A stretch of DNA of 36,896 nucleotides from Leeuwenhoekiella polynyae (GTDB lineage: Bacteria > Bacteroidota > Bacteroidia > Flavobacteriales > Flavobacteriaceae). The DNA lies in the NCBI RefSeq assembly GCF_004104075.1, contig NZ_QOVK01000033.1, forward strand, positions 1-36,896, written 5' to 3'. Positions 15,915-24,981 of the stretch are shown here, in pieces. The notes beneath the pieces are model-generated. The model made no database searches and was not told where the DNA came from. It worked only from the letters and a program-made list of their open reading frames with translations. The position numbers and the translations under genes are program-made. The stretch's first letter is position 1; every line of letters starts with the position of its first letter.

Positions 15915-17183
15915 TTAAATTTTGCTAAAAATAAGACAACAGTTAACATCCCCAAAACCAAAACTCGCTTTTGCCAGAATATTAAAGTTTAAATCTGTCT
16001 TTTGGGTAGGAATTCTTGAGGTCGAAATTACTTTTTCGATCTCAGGATGAACGTTTTGCAAATTGATATTCGGAAATAAAAATTGATGCTTCAATTCTAA
16101 GACTGAAGCCACGCACTCAATACTGCCGGAAGCTGCCAGGCAATGGCCGGTCATACCTTTTAACGAATTGATATAGGGAAAATCTACTCCGGATCTCCCC
16201 AGGGCTTCACTCCAATTCTGAATCTCTAAATCATCTTTTGCCGTTGCGGTGAGGTGACCGTTAATCACATCGATTTGAGAAGCCGCTATTCCTGAATCAG
16301 TTACAGCTTTTGTTATACACCGCTTAACCGCTACAGGGTTTGGTGCAGTCATCGAACCTTCTTGACGCTGACCGCCGCTATTGCTGTGACCTCCTAAAAT
16401 TTCTGCATAAATCGGAGCGCCACGTTTTTGAGCACTTTCTAAAGTTTCTAAAACAAGGGCTCCTGCACCACAACCGGGTACAAAGCCAGAAGCATGAGCA
16501 TCCATAGGTCTTGAAGCCTGAGTTGGCATATCATTATATTTTGAAGGGAGTATGCGCAAGGCATCAAAGCCACACCATACATACGGCCCGCCATCACTGG
16601 TGCTTCCGGCAAGCATACGGGTTGCTTTACCTGCTTTAATACGCTCATAGGCCATAAAAACAGCTTCAGTTCCTGTGGTACACGCAGAAGAGTTTGTGGT
16701 TACGAGATTTCCTAAGCCCAGCATTCCGCCAAGATAGGCACTCACACCGCTACTCATTGTCTGTTGCACGCTGGTGCTCCCTAAACGGCGGGTATTCCCT
16801 TCGTCAACTTTATAAATGCTTTCGCGGTATTTATCTACACCCAGTGTACCCACTCCAAAAATGGTTCCGCTTTCAAAATCACACGCTTCTTCGTCAATTG
16901 CCAAACCTGCATCTTGCCAGGCTTCAACTCCTGCTGCAACCCCATAAAGAATTCCGGCTGCATTGAAATTACGCAATTGGAGTGGCGTAAAGTATTGAGC
17001 TTTTACAGCTTCAGAAATGAGGGGCATCCCTCCTAGTTGGCACGAAAACTTCAGCTTTTCAAGTTCCCTGTAAAATCGGATTCCACTTTTACCATTTTCT
17101 AGGGCTTCTTTAAAAGCAGGCACACCAACACCATTCGGGGAGCAAACCCCGAGACCGGTAACCACAACTCTATGATTTTGCAT
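15915..17183 (-). CDS. Beta-ketoacyl-ACP synthase (FabF/KAS II-like)
   Basis: 422 residues, full length for a thiolase-fold ketosynthase. The Cys-His-His triad is complete: Cys168 in NSSACTTGTEA, His310 in VINGHLTAT (usual NAHGTST) and His347 in SLKGMTGHCLAASG. Start region RVVVTGLGVCSPNGVG and end region AKASFGFGDVNCCLIF are typical. It performs decarboxylative chain elongation on an ACP-bound acyl group. The GHLTAT form in place of AHGTST is a divergence from primary-metabolism FabF and fits a dedicated pathway. It overlaps the upstream dehydratase gene by 14 bases and precedes the ACP gene. No adjoining chain-length-factor partner (a KS lacking Cys) is present, so it probably acts as a homodimer. 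Confidence 0.92.
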   Translation of the reverse strand: MQNHRVVVTGLGVCSPNGVGVPAFKEALENGKSGIRFYRELEKLKFSCQLGGMPLISEAVKAQYFTPLQLRNFNAAGILYGVAAGVEAWQDAGLAIDEEACDFESGTIFGVGTLGVDKYRESIYKVDEGNTRRLGSTSVQQTMSSGVSAYLGGMLGLGNLVTTNSSACTTGTEAVFMAYERIKAGKATRMLAGSTSDGGPYVWCGFDALRILPSKYNDMPTQASRPMDAHASGFVPGCGAGALVLETLESAQKRGAPIYAEILGGHSNSGGQRQEGSMTAPNPVAVKRCITKAVTDSGIAASQIDVINGHLTATAKDDLEIQNWSEALGRSGVDFPYINSLKGMTGHCLAASGSIECVASVLELKHQFLFPNINLQNVHPEIEKVISTSRIPTQKTDLNFNILAKASFGFGDVNCCLIFSKI

Positions 17184-17625
17184 CGCCCGGTTTTAAAATA
17201 CCTGAAAAAACACCACTACAAACCGTTTCTCCCGCTTCGTTCACCATCTTAACTTTAGACTTCAACTTAAAGAATCTAAAATATTCTAAATCAGAGAGTA
17301 CCGTTACTTTTTCATTAGGAAAAACCGGCTTGTAAAATCGGGCTTCGTTTTCTACCATTGCCACAGTTGAATTCGATTTCAAATCGAAATCTTTATCCCG
17401 TAATAAATAGATTCCCAAACTCACCAGACCTATTTGTTGCATACATTCAAGCAAAATAACTCCCGGTGTAATCGGAAAATTCACAAAGTGACCTTTGTAA
17501 AAAGTATGGTTTTCATCAAAGGTATATTCGCCTGTTATATGGGTCTGTGTAACCTTTGTTATTTTATCTACAAATAAAAAGGGGTCTGTGTAAGGTAGCT
17601 TACGTACAATTTCTTCTTTGGTCAC
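17170..17625 (-). CDS. FabZ-like 3-hydroxyacyl-ACP dehydratase
   Basis: 151 residues, a single hot-dog domain. Marks are LPYTDPFLFVDKI at the start (FabZ has LPHRYPFLLVDR), FYKGHFVNFPITPGVILLECMQQIG with catalytic His46 and Glu60, and ARFYKPVFPNEKV in the second half. It removes water from 3-hydroxyacyl-ACP to give the trans-2-enoyl form. It is translated between the metalloprotease (three bases upstream) and the ketosynthase (14-base overlap), so all are on one transcript. Housekeeping FabZ in this phylum is generally fused to LpxC; this separate copy is therefore likely specialised. Confidence 0.88.
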   Translation of the reverse strand: MTKEEIVRKLPYTDPFLFVDKITKVTQTHITGEYTFDENHTFYKGHFVNFPITPGVILLECMQQIGLVSLGIYLLRDKDFDLKSNSTVAMVENEARFYKPVFPNEKVTVLSDLEYFRFFKLKSKVKMVNEAGETVCSGVFSGILKPGDAKS

Positions 17626-17628
17626 GGT

Positions 17629-20031
17629 TTAGTTATTAAGGCATTGAAAACTTCCAATAGGCGAACCATCTGGAATCTTAGGTGCGGTTACAGGTTTAAA
17701 CGCATCAGGCTCTTTGATAAACCTACCTAATTCCTGAGCGATATACCGGTCATTTGCATCTGGAGACAGTGCCAGTTTCATGGTCAAATCTAAGAATTTT
17801 GAATAGGTTATAGCCTTAACCTGTGGAATTGCTTCACTATTTACAGCAAGTTGTTTTAAATGCGCTAACACCCTGTAGTTAATAGTATTTTGAACTTCAG
17901 CTAAATAAGCGTCTTTTTGCGCTTTGTAAAGGGTTTGTTCTAAAAGAATGTCCAGCACTTCATCAAAGGAGGGCAGTTTAGAATCCCAGGCGTGTTGTGC
18001 CACAATTCGATTAGCCCGTTCCGCATTCAGTAAAAAATCCAAAGTCATGGATGCTGCAGTTTCAGGTGCTCCTAAGGGATCAAAGGTGATCCCGGTATTA
18101 CCTTTAAAGCTTTCTCTCGTTCGGTTAAAACCAAATGCTCGGGGCGGAAACAAACTCAGTTTCTCTTTAGGAATTGCTAAATATGCAGCATCTAATGTTT
18201 TCAGTACCGAATGTAATGCCTTTAATTGTTCGTGTTCGGAAACAGTAGCTACAACCTGCTGCTTGTCATCACCTTTTACCGAATAATTGTAGCGTAAACC
18301 ACCAATGCTCTTAATAGCAGCTTCGGTTTGATACCTGTGGTAAAAATACAAAGGAACAAAGACATCTTCTAACGTGCTGTAGCTTTCGCCTGTGCGAATA
18401 TTATCTATTGAAAAATTCTCAATCGCTTGTTTCCGAAGTGCCAAAACAGCATTCAGTTCAGCTGTTGCATCTGCACCAGTATCCCATAAATGGGCATCAG
18501 GATGAGAACCGGTTGAGGAACGAGCATCGCTATCAGTTATAAAACGCAAGCCCTTTGCTTCCGCTTTCTCCAGCACTTCGTTGAGGTACCAGGATGCTGT
18601 CATTCCTTTTGGTACATCTCCATAACTGTAAGCAACGGTAACCTTATCCCAATCGCCTATTCCTACTGCATACGCATCACTAAAATCAAGTGTATCATTC
18701 TTTAGACGGATTGTAGCATGTGGATAATCCATCACCGAAGCGCGATCTGCAACACTTGCGGCAAAATTATGAGCAAAACCTAGGGTATGCCCTACTTCAT
18801 GAGCTGAGAGTTGTCTAATGCGTGCAAGAGCCAGTGCTAACATCGGTTCATAATCAGCATCACTCGCTGCAAAGGGTTTATTCATCAGCGCCTGAGCGAT
18901 CATAAAATCCTGACGGATTCGCAGACTACCTAAACTTACGTGACCTTTTAAGATTTCACCGGTACGAGGATCTACAACACTGGCTCCATAACTCCATCCT
19001 CGTGTACTGCGATGCACCCATTGAATCACGTTATAGCGTAAATCTAACGGATCTGCGCCTTCTGGCAGCATCTTGACCTGAAAGGCATTTTTATATCCTA
19101 TGCTTTCATAGGCTTGATTCCACCAGCGGGCACCTGCTAACAATGCAGAACGAACAGGCTCCGGAGTTCCCGGATCTAAATAATAAACAATAGGTTCAAC
19201 GGGTTCACTAACGGCAAGCTCCGGATTTTTCTTTTGAAGCCGGTGTCTTATAATAATACGTTTATCTATAGGATCTTGCACGGGGCTTGCATAGTCTTTA
19301 TAGTGTCTGAATATTGCGCCGGAACGTGGGTCAAAAGCACGCGGCTCATAGTTGTCATCCGGTAATGCTACAAACGAGTGATGCTGCACCACAGAAACCA
19401 AAGAGGCATCTGGAGCTACAGATCTTAAATTACGACCTTCAGGAGTGCCGGCGAATGTTAGCAAGGCTTCAAACTCTACATTTTTAGGGAACGCTTTGGT
19501 ATGCGCTAATGCTAATGCACTTTTGGATGCATCAACTTTATAAGTACCTTCTTTATTAGATTTCAATCGTTGAGCTACATCGTGTGTATCTTCCATCAAA
19601 AAAGGAGTTAAATCAATCACATAAGTATCCCCTTTAGTTTCCTTGATCTCAAACCCGTATAAAACAGATTTAGCAAAAGCCTCCTGTACCGATTCTTTTT
19701 CCGCAACATTATCCGTTAGTGCACGGTAATCCTGGTTGGGTTGTACTAAGAGTAATTTGTTGCCTGCTTTTATAAACTTTACCAAAGCTGTACCCCCTAG
19801 TTGTCCACGATCTAAACCAATATCATTAGAACCCAAACCACTTTTTAAAGCGTGTACATATATAAATTCTGAATCGAGATCGGTGACCTCAAGATAAATG
19901 GCATCATCCTTTTCGCTATAATGAAAGGAGAAAAATCCTTTTTGAGTTTTAAGGTTTTCCTTTTTATCCAAAAATTGAGCAGAAACCACTGAAGCTAATA
20001 AAAAGAATGCGATTGTAATTTTGTTCTTCAT
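17629..20031 (-). CDS. Secreted zinc-dependent metalloprotease (DUF5117/DUF5118 type)
   Basis: 800 residues with signal peptide MKNKITIAFFLLASVVSAQ. An N-terminal DUF5118-like stretch (about 22-70) and a DUF5117-like domain (about 75-270) precede the catalytic domain. Zinc motif HEVGHTLGFAH at 411-421 has all three ligands and the catalytic Glu412, and SVMDYPH soon after looks like a metzincin Met-turn. The remaining 350 residues form the family's C-terminal domain. These large periplasmic or surface proteins are common in Bacteroidota; substrates are unknown. It is the first gene of the minus-strand run, three bases before the dehydratase, which is an odd partnership for lipid-type enzymes. 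Confidence 0.9.
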   Translation of the reverse strand: MKNKITIAFFLLASVVSAQFLDKKENLKTQKGFFSFHYSEKDDAIYLEVTDLDSEFIYVHALKSGLGSNDIGLDRGQLGGTALVKFIKAGNKLLLVQPNQDYRALTDNVAEKESVQEAFAKSVLYGFEIKETKGDTYVIDLTPFLMEDTHDVAQRLKSNKEGTYKVDASKSALALAHTKAFPKNVEFEALLTFAGTPEGRNLRSVAPDASLVSVVQHHSFVALPDDNYEPRAFDPRSGAIFRHYKDYASPVQDPIDKRIIIRHRLQKKNPELAVSEPVEPIVYYLDPGTPEPVRSALLAGARWWNQAYESIGYKNAFQVKMLPEGADPLDLRYNVIQWVHRSTRGWSYGASVVDPRTGEILKGHVSLGSLRIRQDFMIAQALMNKPFAASDADYEPMLALALARIRQLSAHEVGHTLGFAHNFAASVADRASVMDYPHATIRLKNDTLDFSDAYAVGIGDWDKVTVAYSYGDVPKGMTASWYLNEVLEKAEAKGLRFITDSDARSSTGSHPDAHLWDTGADATAELNAVLALRKQAIENFSIDNIRTGESYSTLEDVFVPLYFYHRYQTEAAIKSIGGLRYNYSVKGDDKQQVVATVSEHEQLKALHSVLKTLDAAYLAIPKEKLSLFPPRAFGFNRTRESFKGNTGITFDPLGAPETAASMTLDFLLNAERANRIVAQHAWDSKLPSFDEVLDILLEQTLYKAQKDAYLAEVQNTINYRVLAHLKQLAVNSEAIPQVKAITYSKFLDLTMKLALSPDANDRYIAQELGRFIKEPDAFKPVTAPKIPDGSPIGSFQCLNN

Positions 20032-20222
20032 CTATAAAGTATGTTTTTGAGAATAGCTAGTTAGTTAAAAAGGAACAAATTTGAAAAGCTATTGTTAATT
20101 ATTAAAAGATTTTCAGTTTCCGTTGATTAAAATGGTGATAACGCAGTTATAGTTTAGATAATTAATGATTTATTATACGCTTTTAATTGATAAATTATTA
20201 ATTTAACTAAAACTAATAACCA

Positions 20223-21686
20223 ATGGCTACGACCCAACAATCAATCTTTGCATCTTATGATAAAGATCCTAAATTTTATGATGAGATATTTGATGAAAAA
20301 GGAAATGTAAAAAAAGTTTATCAGACACTTTTTGATCTTTACAGCGGCCATTCAAGCCAGGATTTTGCCAAATTGAATGACAAGGCTAAAGCCTCCTTTT
20401 TCAATCAGGGAATTACCTTTCAGGTTTATACAGATCAGGAGGCTAAAGAAAAGATTTTTCCTTTTGATTTATTCCCCAGAATAATCGATCAAAAAGAATG
20501 GGATATTATTGAGCGGGGCGTTTTACAACGCAGTAAAGCATTAAACCATTTTATTTGGGACATTTATCACGATAAGAAAATCATCAAGCAAGGTATTGTG
20601 CCTTTAGATTTGATCACTTCATCAGCCAATTATTTACACCAAATGATAGGGGTGGATCCGCCGGGAGGAATTTACAATCATATTTCAGGGACTGACCTGA
20701 TTAAACATTCAGACGGTAAGTATTACGTTTTAGAAGATAACATCCGCTGCCCCTCTGGTGTGAGTTATGTTATCTGTAACCGTACCGCATTAAAAAGAGC
20801 TTTGTTTGGAGTTTTCAATCATTATAATGCACATACCGTAACAGATTACGCTCAGAACCTTCTGGAAATTATGGAGTCTGTCAAACCTCGTGGTGTAGAC
20901 GAACCTAACTGTGTAGTGATTACTCCGGGGGTTTACAATTCTGCTTATTATGAGCACTCGTATCTCGCCAAGTCGATGGGTGTAGAACTTGTAGAAGGTC
21001 GGGATCTCTTTGTAGAAAATGACTTTGTATACATGCAGACCATTAAAGGTCCGGAACGGGTAGACGTGATTTACCGCAGAATAGATGATGCGTTTTTAGA
21101 TCCTCTGGAATTTAGACCAGATTCTGCTTTAGGAGTTCCGGGTTTATTCTCAGCCTATAAAAAAGGAAATGTATGTCTTGTAAATGCTCCGGGGACAGGT
21201 TTTGCAGATGACAAAGCGGTTTATACCTATATGCCTGAGATTATCAAATATTATTTAGGGGAAGAACCTATTCTCAATAATGTACAGACCTACCACTGTA
21301 GCAGACCGGACGAATTGAAATATGTTTTGGAAAATATTGACAAGTTGGTTATCAAACCTGTTGATGAAGCCGGTGGTTATGGGATTTCAATAGGAAATCG
21401 GCTTACACAAGAAGAAATCGAAAAGGTAAAGAAAACCATACAGGCAAGTCCAAGAAAGTATATTGCGCAGCCTATAATGAGTCTTTCTGTTCACGCCACC
21501 TATATTGAAGAAAGTGAATCTTTTGAGTCGCGCCACGTAGATCTTAGAACATTTTGTTTACAGGGTGCAGATAAAGAATTTGTGCTCAAAGGAGGGCTTA
21601 CCCGAGTAGCACTTAAAAAAGGAAATCTTATCGTAAACTCTTCTCAGGGAGGAGGCTCTAAAGATACATGGGTCTTAAAAAAATAA
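20223..21686 (+). CDS. Circularly permuted ATP-grasp protein
   Basis: 487 residues, typical for the DUF404/DUF407 (CP_ATPgrasp) family. Marks are DLFPRIIDQKEWDIIERGVLQR (about 80-101), GVDPPGGIYNHISGTDLIKHSDGKYYVLEDNIRCPSGVSYVICNR (about 142-186), VIYRRIDDAFLDP, and VIKPVDEAGGYGISIG near residue 375 with RHVDLRTF after it. The ATP-grasp fold implies ligation of a carboxylate to an amine through an acyl phosphate. It is the first of three genes with alpha-E and transglutaminase, the standard trio, spaced 46 and 56 bases. The product of this system is not established. An AT-rich upstream region of about 190 bases is shared with the divergent metalloprotease gene. Confidence 0.92.
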   Translation: MATTQQSIFASYDKDPKFYDEIFDEKGNVKKVYQTLFDLYSGHSSQDFAKLNDKAKASFFNQGITFQVYTDQEAKEKIFPFDLFPRIIDQKEWDIIERGVLQRSKALNHFIWDIYHDKKIIKQGIVPLDLITSSANYLHQMIGVDPPGGIYNHISGTDLIKHSDGKYYVLEDNIRCPSGVSYVICNRTALKRALFGVFNHYNAHTVTDYAQNLLEIMESVKPRGVDEPNCVVITPGVYNSAYYEHSYLAKSMGVELVEGRDLFVENDFVYMQTIKGPERVDVIYRRIDDAFLDPLEFRPDSALGVPGLFSAYKKGNVCLVNAPGTGFADDKAVYTYMPEIIKYYLGEEPILNNVQTYHCSRPDELKYVLENIDKLVIKPVDEAGGYGISIGNRLTQEEIEKVKKTIQASPRKYIAQPIMSLSVHATYIEESESFESRHVDLRTFCLQGADKEFVLKGGLTRVALKKGNLIVNSSQGGGSKDTWVLKK

Positions 21687-21732
21687 ATTGCTGACGCAAC
21701 TTAACTTCAATTGATAAAGTAAAAACAAATTT

Positions 21733-22677
21733 ATGCTTGCACGAGTAGCAAATAATTTATTCTGGATGGGCCGTTATATTGAACGCGCGGAACATGTTGC
21801 CAGATACCTCAATGTTAATTATTTTTCTTCACTGGATGCGCCTAATGAAAAGTCACAATCCAGAGACCACGTCCTCCACTCCTTGCTCTTTATGGCGAAT
21901 GGTCCTGTTGAAGAGGATTATGAGCTCACTGAAAAAAATGCATTCTACGATATAGGCTTAAACCCTGAAAAGCTGTTTTCGGTGTTAAACTGCATCAAAT
22001 ATGCCCGGGAAAATGCTAATGGTGCGCGAGATCTCATATCAACTGAACTTTACGAGTCTATAAATAAGTTTTATCATTTTGTGTTGAATTATGATGCTGA
22101 CTTTTTTGTGAGTAAAGGCTTGTTTGATTTTACCACACAAATCGCAGAATCTACCTCTATTATACGCGCAAAAATACGAGGGACTTTATTACACGATGAA
22201 GTGTATGCCATAATAATGCTAGGCGTTAATATTGAGCGGGCAACGCAGATAGTACGCATTATTCAGGCTAAATATTATGATGCACTAAAAGCTCAGGGGG
22301 GATATGATAAGAAATTCAGTAAAAGTTATGAGTGGACGACACTTTTAAAGTGTATTGAAGCTTATGATATGATGCGCAGGCATTATAAAAAAACCCCTAC
22401 AAGTTTGAGTACTTTAGAGTTCTTGATACTCAATCCGGAGTGTCCACGCTCCGTAATGAATAGTTTAGTACAGGTAAAAAATCACATCAATGTATTGAAT
22501 GAAGATAAATATCCAGAGAAGGATTCAGCCGCTTTCTTAATAGGAAAAACCCATGCGGAATACCGCTATAAGACTGTAGATACTATAGAAGGCAACATAG
22601 AGAGCTTTATAGAAGAGATTCAGGATACGCTTATTGATATCGCAAAAAAAATAGAGAAGGAATACTTCAAATATTAA
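21733..22677 (+). CDS. Alpha-E domain protein (DUF403)
   Basis: 314 residues, all-helical. The start MLARVANNLFWMGRYIERAEHVARYLNV is the diagnostic DUF403 signature, with ARENANGARDLISTELYESIN (about 97-117), STSIIRAKIRGTLLHDEVYAIIMLGVNIERATQIVRI (about 150-190) and ECPRSVMNSL (about 236-245). The role of alpha-E is unknown; it is nearly always encoded with the permuted ATP-grasp and often with transglutaminase, suggesting a subunit or binding partner of the ligase. Here it is the middle gene of the trio. No signal peptide, so cytoplasmic. Confidence 0.92.
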   Translation: MLARVANNLFWMGRYIERAEHVARYLNVNYFSSLDAPNEKSQSRDHVLHSLLFMANGPVEEDYELTEKNAFYDIGLNPEKLFSVLNCIKYARENANGARDLISTELYESINKFYHFVLNYDADFFVSKGLFDFTTQIAESTSIIRAKIRGTLLHDEVYAIIMLGVNIERATQIVRIIQAKYYDALKAQGGYDKKFSKSYEWTTLLKCIEAYDMMRRHYKKTPTSLSTLEFLILNPECPRSVMNSLVQVKNHINVLNEDKYPEKDSAAFLIGKTHAEYRYKTVDTIEGNIESFIEEIQDTLIDIAKKIEKEYFKY

Positions 22678-22704
22678 ATATTTAAATACTATGGGTTTAA
22701 ATAG

Positions 22705-22712
22705 TACTTTTG
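22705..22712 (+). promoter_or_regulatory. Possible internal promoter before the transglutaminase gene
   Basis: TACTTTTG matches the TAnnTTTG -7 element and lies 21 bases before the TTG start at 22734. No convincing TTG is found about 19 bases further upstream, so this is a half-supported promoter. Confidence 0.35.
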
Positions 22713-22733
22713 TCAGGTTAAACCCCCTATACT

Positions 22734-23732
22734 TTGGAATATACAATTAAATATAAAGCTGTTAACACGTACGAGTCTACGGTTGATGAAGCTTTCTGGC
22801 AATTTCTTCTAAGACCTGAAGAAAATAAAACCCAGCACGTAAGAATTTCTAAATTCACAAATTCGCTAAACGCAGGCATCGAAATTTCGACGAATACATT
22901 TGGATTTCCTATTTGTCGGGTGCATCCCAAAAAACCGTTTGATGCTATAAGTTTTGAGGCGAGTTACATCATGAGTAAAGAAGTAACTAATCCTTTTTCG
23001 GCATTAGATAGCGTGGCTAATCCTGAGCATTATGCGTTGATCAAAAGCCTCAACTTTAAGATTGATTACGAGCGTTTTCTCAGCATAACGCCGCTTACAC
23101 AGTTAGAAAAATCCCAATTACCCGTTCAGTTCTCTGAGGAGCGTTCTGTTTTTGATAACTTGACGGAGTTGAATGAGTGGGTTTACAAAACCTTTACCTT
23201 TAAAACCAGTGTAACGGACGTTAAAACAACTCCTGTTCAGTTTCTTGAAAAAGGAGCTGGTGTATGTCAGGATTTTACCCATTTATTCTTAGCCATTGCA
23301 CGTCTCAATAACATCCCTGCACGATATACTTCCGGGTATTTGCATCAGGGTAATGGTTTTCAAGGTGACTCTCAAATGCACGCCTGGGCAGAATGTTATA
23401 TTCCAGAAAAGGGTTGGTTAGGTTTTGACCCTGCTAATAATTTGATTGCTCTTGAAAACCATATAAAAGTGGCTCACGGACAAGATTATTCGGACTGCGC
23501 ACCTATTAAGGGGATTATTTACAGCAATGCTGCGGCAAATAAAACTTCGTACACCGTTGAGGTAAATGCCCGGGCAGAAAGCGATCCTGATGTATTTTCT
23601 GAAAATCAATTGTTTGAACCGCTTCCGTTTAAACAACAGTTGGCTTTTCAATCCCAATGGCAAAATCAGCAATACCAACAGCAACAGCAACTTAGACACC
23701 AACTGGACAACAACGAGGATCCAGCGCTTTAA
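22734..23732 (+). CDS. Transglutaminase-like cysteine protease family protein
   Basis: 332 residues from a TTG start; no ATG is available nearby and MEYTIKYKAVNTYESTV is the expected family beginning. The N-terminal beta domain (about 1-130) precedes the papain-like core with Cys178 (GAGVCQDFTHLFL), His216 (SQMHAWAECY) and Asp232 (WLGFDPANN), a complete catalytic triad. A glutamine-rich tail (WQNQQYQQQQQLRHQL) is unusual. In the trio with ATP-grasp and alpha-E it would be the amide-cleaving or transferring partner that counters or completes the ligase. No signal peptide, so cytoplasmic. It ends the trio. Confidence 0.9.
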   Translation: MEYTIKYKAVNTYESTVDEAFWQFLLRPEENKTQHVRISKFTNSLNAGIEISTNTFGFPICRVHPKKPFDAISFEASYIMSKEVTNPFSALDSVANPEHYALIKSLNFKIDYERFLSITPLTQLEKSQLPVQFSEERSVFDNLTELNEWVYKTFTFKTSVTDVKTTPVQFLEKGAGVCQDFTHLFLAIARLNNIPARYTSGYLHQGNGFQGDSQMHAWAECYIPEKGWLGFDPANNLIALENHIKVAHGQDYSDCAPIKGIIYSNAAANKTSYTVEVNARAESDPDVFSENQLFEPLPFKQQLAFQSQWQNQQYQQQQQLRHQLDNNEDPAL

Positions 23733-23872
23733 AAGCCTGTTATTATCTGTAGTATAGCGTTTAATTTTCTTAGGTTTGCCTTAGTTTTAAAAAGAAAACC
23801 AGCAATCACTATGGGATTGAATCTGCGGGGATCTATTTTTAAAAGAGTAACTTTCGTACAAACCGGTTAAGC

Positions 23873-24979
23873 ATGATAACGAGCGATCAGATCAAAGGTC
23901 TTGTGCAGCGCATTGATGCGCTCAAAACGCATTTAGGTATAGATCAGAAACGAATAGAAATACAAAACGAAGAAGAAAAAACCTTTGACCCTAACTTTTG
24001 GAATGATCCAAAAGAAGCCGAAGCGTTTATGCGGAATCTCCGTGAAAAAAAGAATTGGGTCAAAGATTTTGATCAATCCATTATACTTACTGAAGATCTG
24101 GAGGTGCTGTTAGAATTTCATAAAGAAGGTGACGCCACTGAAGCCGAAGTAATTAAGCAATACGACAACGCAGAGAAGCTTATTGAAGGGATGGAGTTTA
24201 AAAATATGCTTTCTGAAGAAGGCGATGATTTAAGCGCTGTTTTGCAAATTACTGCTGGAGCCGGAGGTACTGAAAGTTGCGATTGGGCTTCAATGCTGAT
24301 GCGTATGTATCTGATGTGGAGCGAAAAAAATGGTTTTAAAATTAAAGAACTCAATTATCAGGAAGGCGATGTTGCCGGTATAAAAACCGTTACTTTAGAA
24401 ATTGAGGGGCCGTATGCGTTCGGTTGGTTAAAGAGTGAAAATGGCGTTCATAGATTGGTGCGTATTTCTCCTTTTGACAGCAACGCTAAAAGACATACTT
24501 CATTTGCTTCGGTCTATGTATATCCACTTGCAGATGACAGTATTGAAATAGAGATCAATCCGGCAGATATCAATTGGGATTTTGCCCGCTCTTCTGGGGC
24601 TGGTGGACAAAATGTGAACAAGGTTGAAACCAAAGCGATTTTAACCCACCACCCTACCGGTATTGTTATACACAATAGTGAAACACGATCTCAGTTAGAG
24701 AATAGAGAAAAGGCTATGCAAATGCTAAAGTCGCAACTTTATGAGATCGAACTTAAAAAACGTCAGGCGGCTCGTGATGAGATAGAAGCTGAAAAGAAAA
24801 GTATTGAATGGGGATCGCAAATACGTAATTACGTATTACATCCTTACAAATTGATTAAAGATGTACGCACCGGTGAAGAAACCGGGAACACAGATGCCGC
24901 TTTAGACGGAGATATAGATGCTTTTCTTAAAGCGTATCTGATGATGACCGGCCAAAAAGAAACCAGTAACGAACTGTAA
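23873..24979 (+). CDS. prfB: Peptide chain release factor 2
   Basis: 368 residues, full length. Stop-codon recognition tripeptide SPF at 199-201 marks it as RF2 (UGA/UAA), and the peptidyl-tRNA hydrolysis motif GGQ is at 244-246 (SSGAGGQNVNKVET). The usual programmed +1 frameshift around codon 25, with an in-frame UGA, is absent: the corresponding region reads ALKTHLGIDQKRIE in one uninterrupted frame from the ATG at 23873. It is followed two bases later by the arsC-like gene. A TAACTTTC at 23848 resembles a -7 element with one mismatch, but has no well-spaced TTG. Confidence 0.96.
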   Translation: MITSDQIKGLVQRIDALKTHLGIDQKRIEIQNEEEKTFDPNFWNDPKEAEAFMRNLREKKNWVKDFDQSIILTEDLEVLLEFHKEGDATEAEVIKQYDNAEKLIEGMEFKNMLSEEGDDLSAVLQITAGAGGTESCDWASMLMRMYLMWSEKNGFKIKELNYQEGDVAGIKTVTLEIEGPYAFGWLKSENGVHRLVRISPFDSNAKRHTSFASVYVYPLADDSIEIEINPADINWDFARSSGAGGQNVNKVETKAILTHHPTGIVIHNSETRSQLENREKAMQMLKSQLYEIELKKRQAARDEIEAEKKSIEWGSQIRNYVLHPYKLIKDVRTGEETGNTDAALDGDIDAFLKAYLMMTGQKETSNEL

Positions 24980-24981
24980 CT

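Noticed and set aside
14957-20031. Flexirubin or aryl-polyene gene cluster
   Set aside because: Those clusters contain many further genes (AMP-ligase, aromatic ammonia-lyase, acyltransferases, outer-membrane partners, several KS). Only one KS, one dehydratase and one ACP are present here.
23873-23960. Programmed frameshift in prfB
   Set aside because: I looked for an in-frame UGA and a CTTTGA slippery site at the usual position; the frame reads straight through from the ATG.
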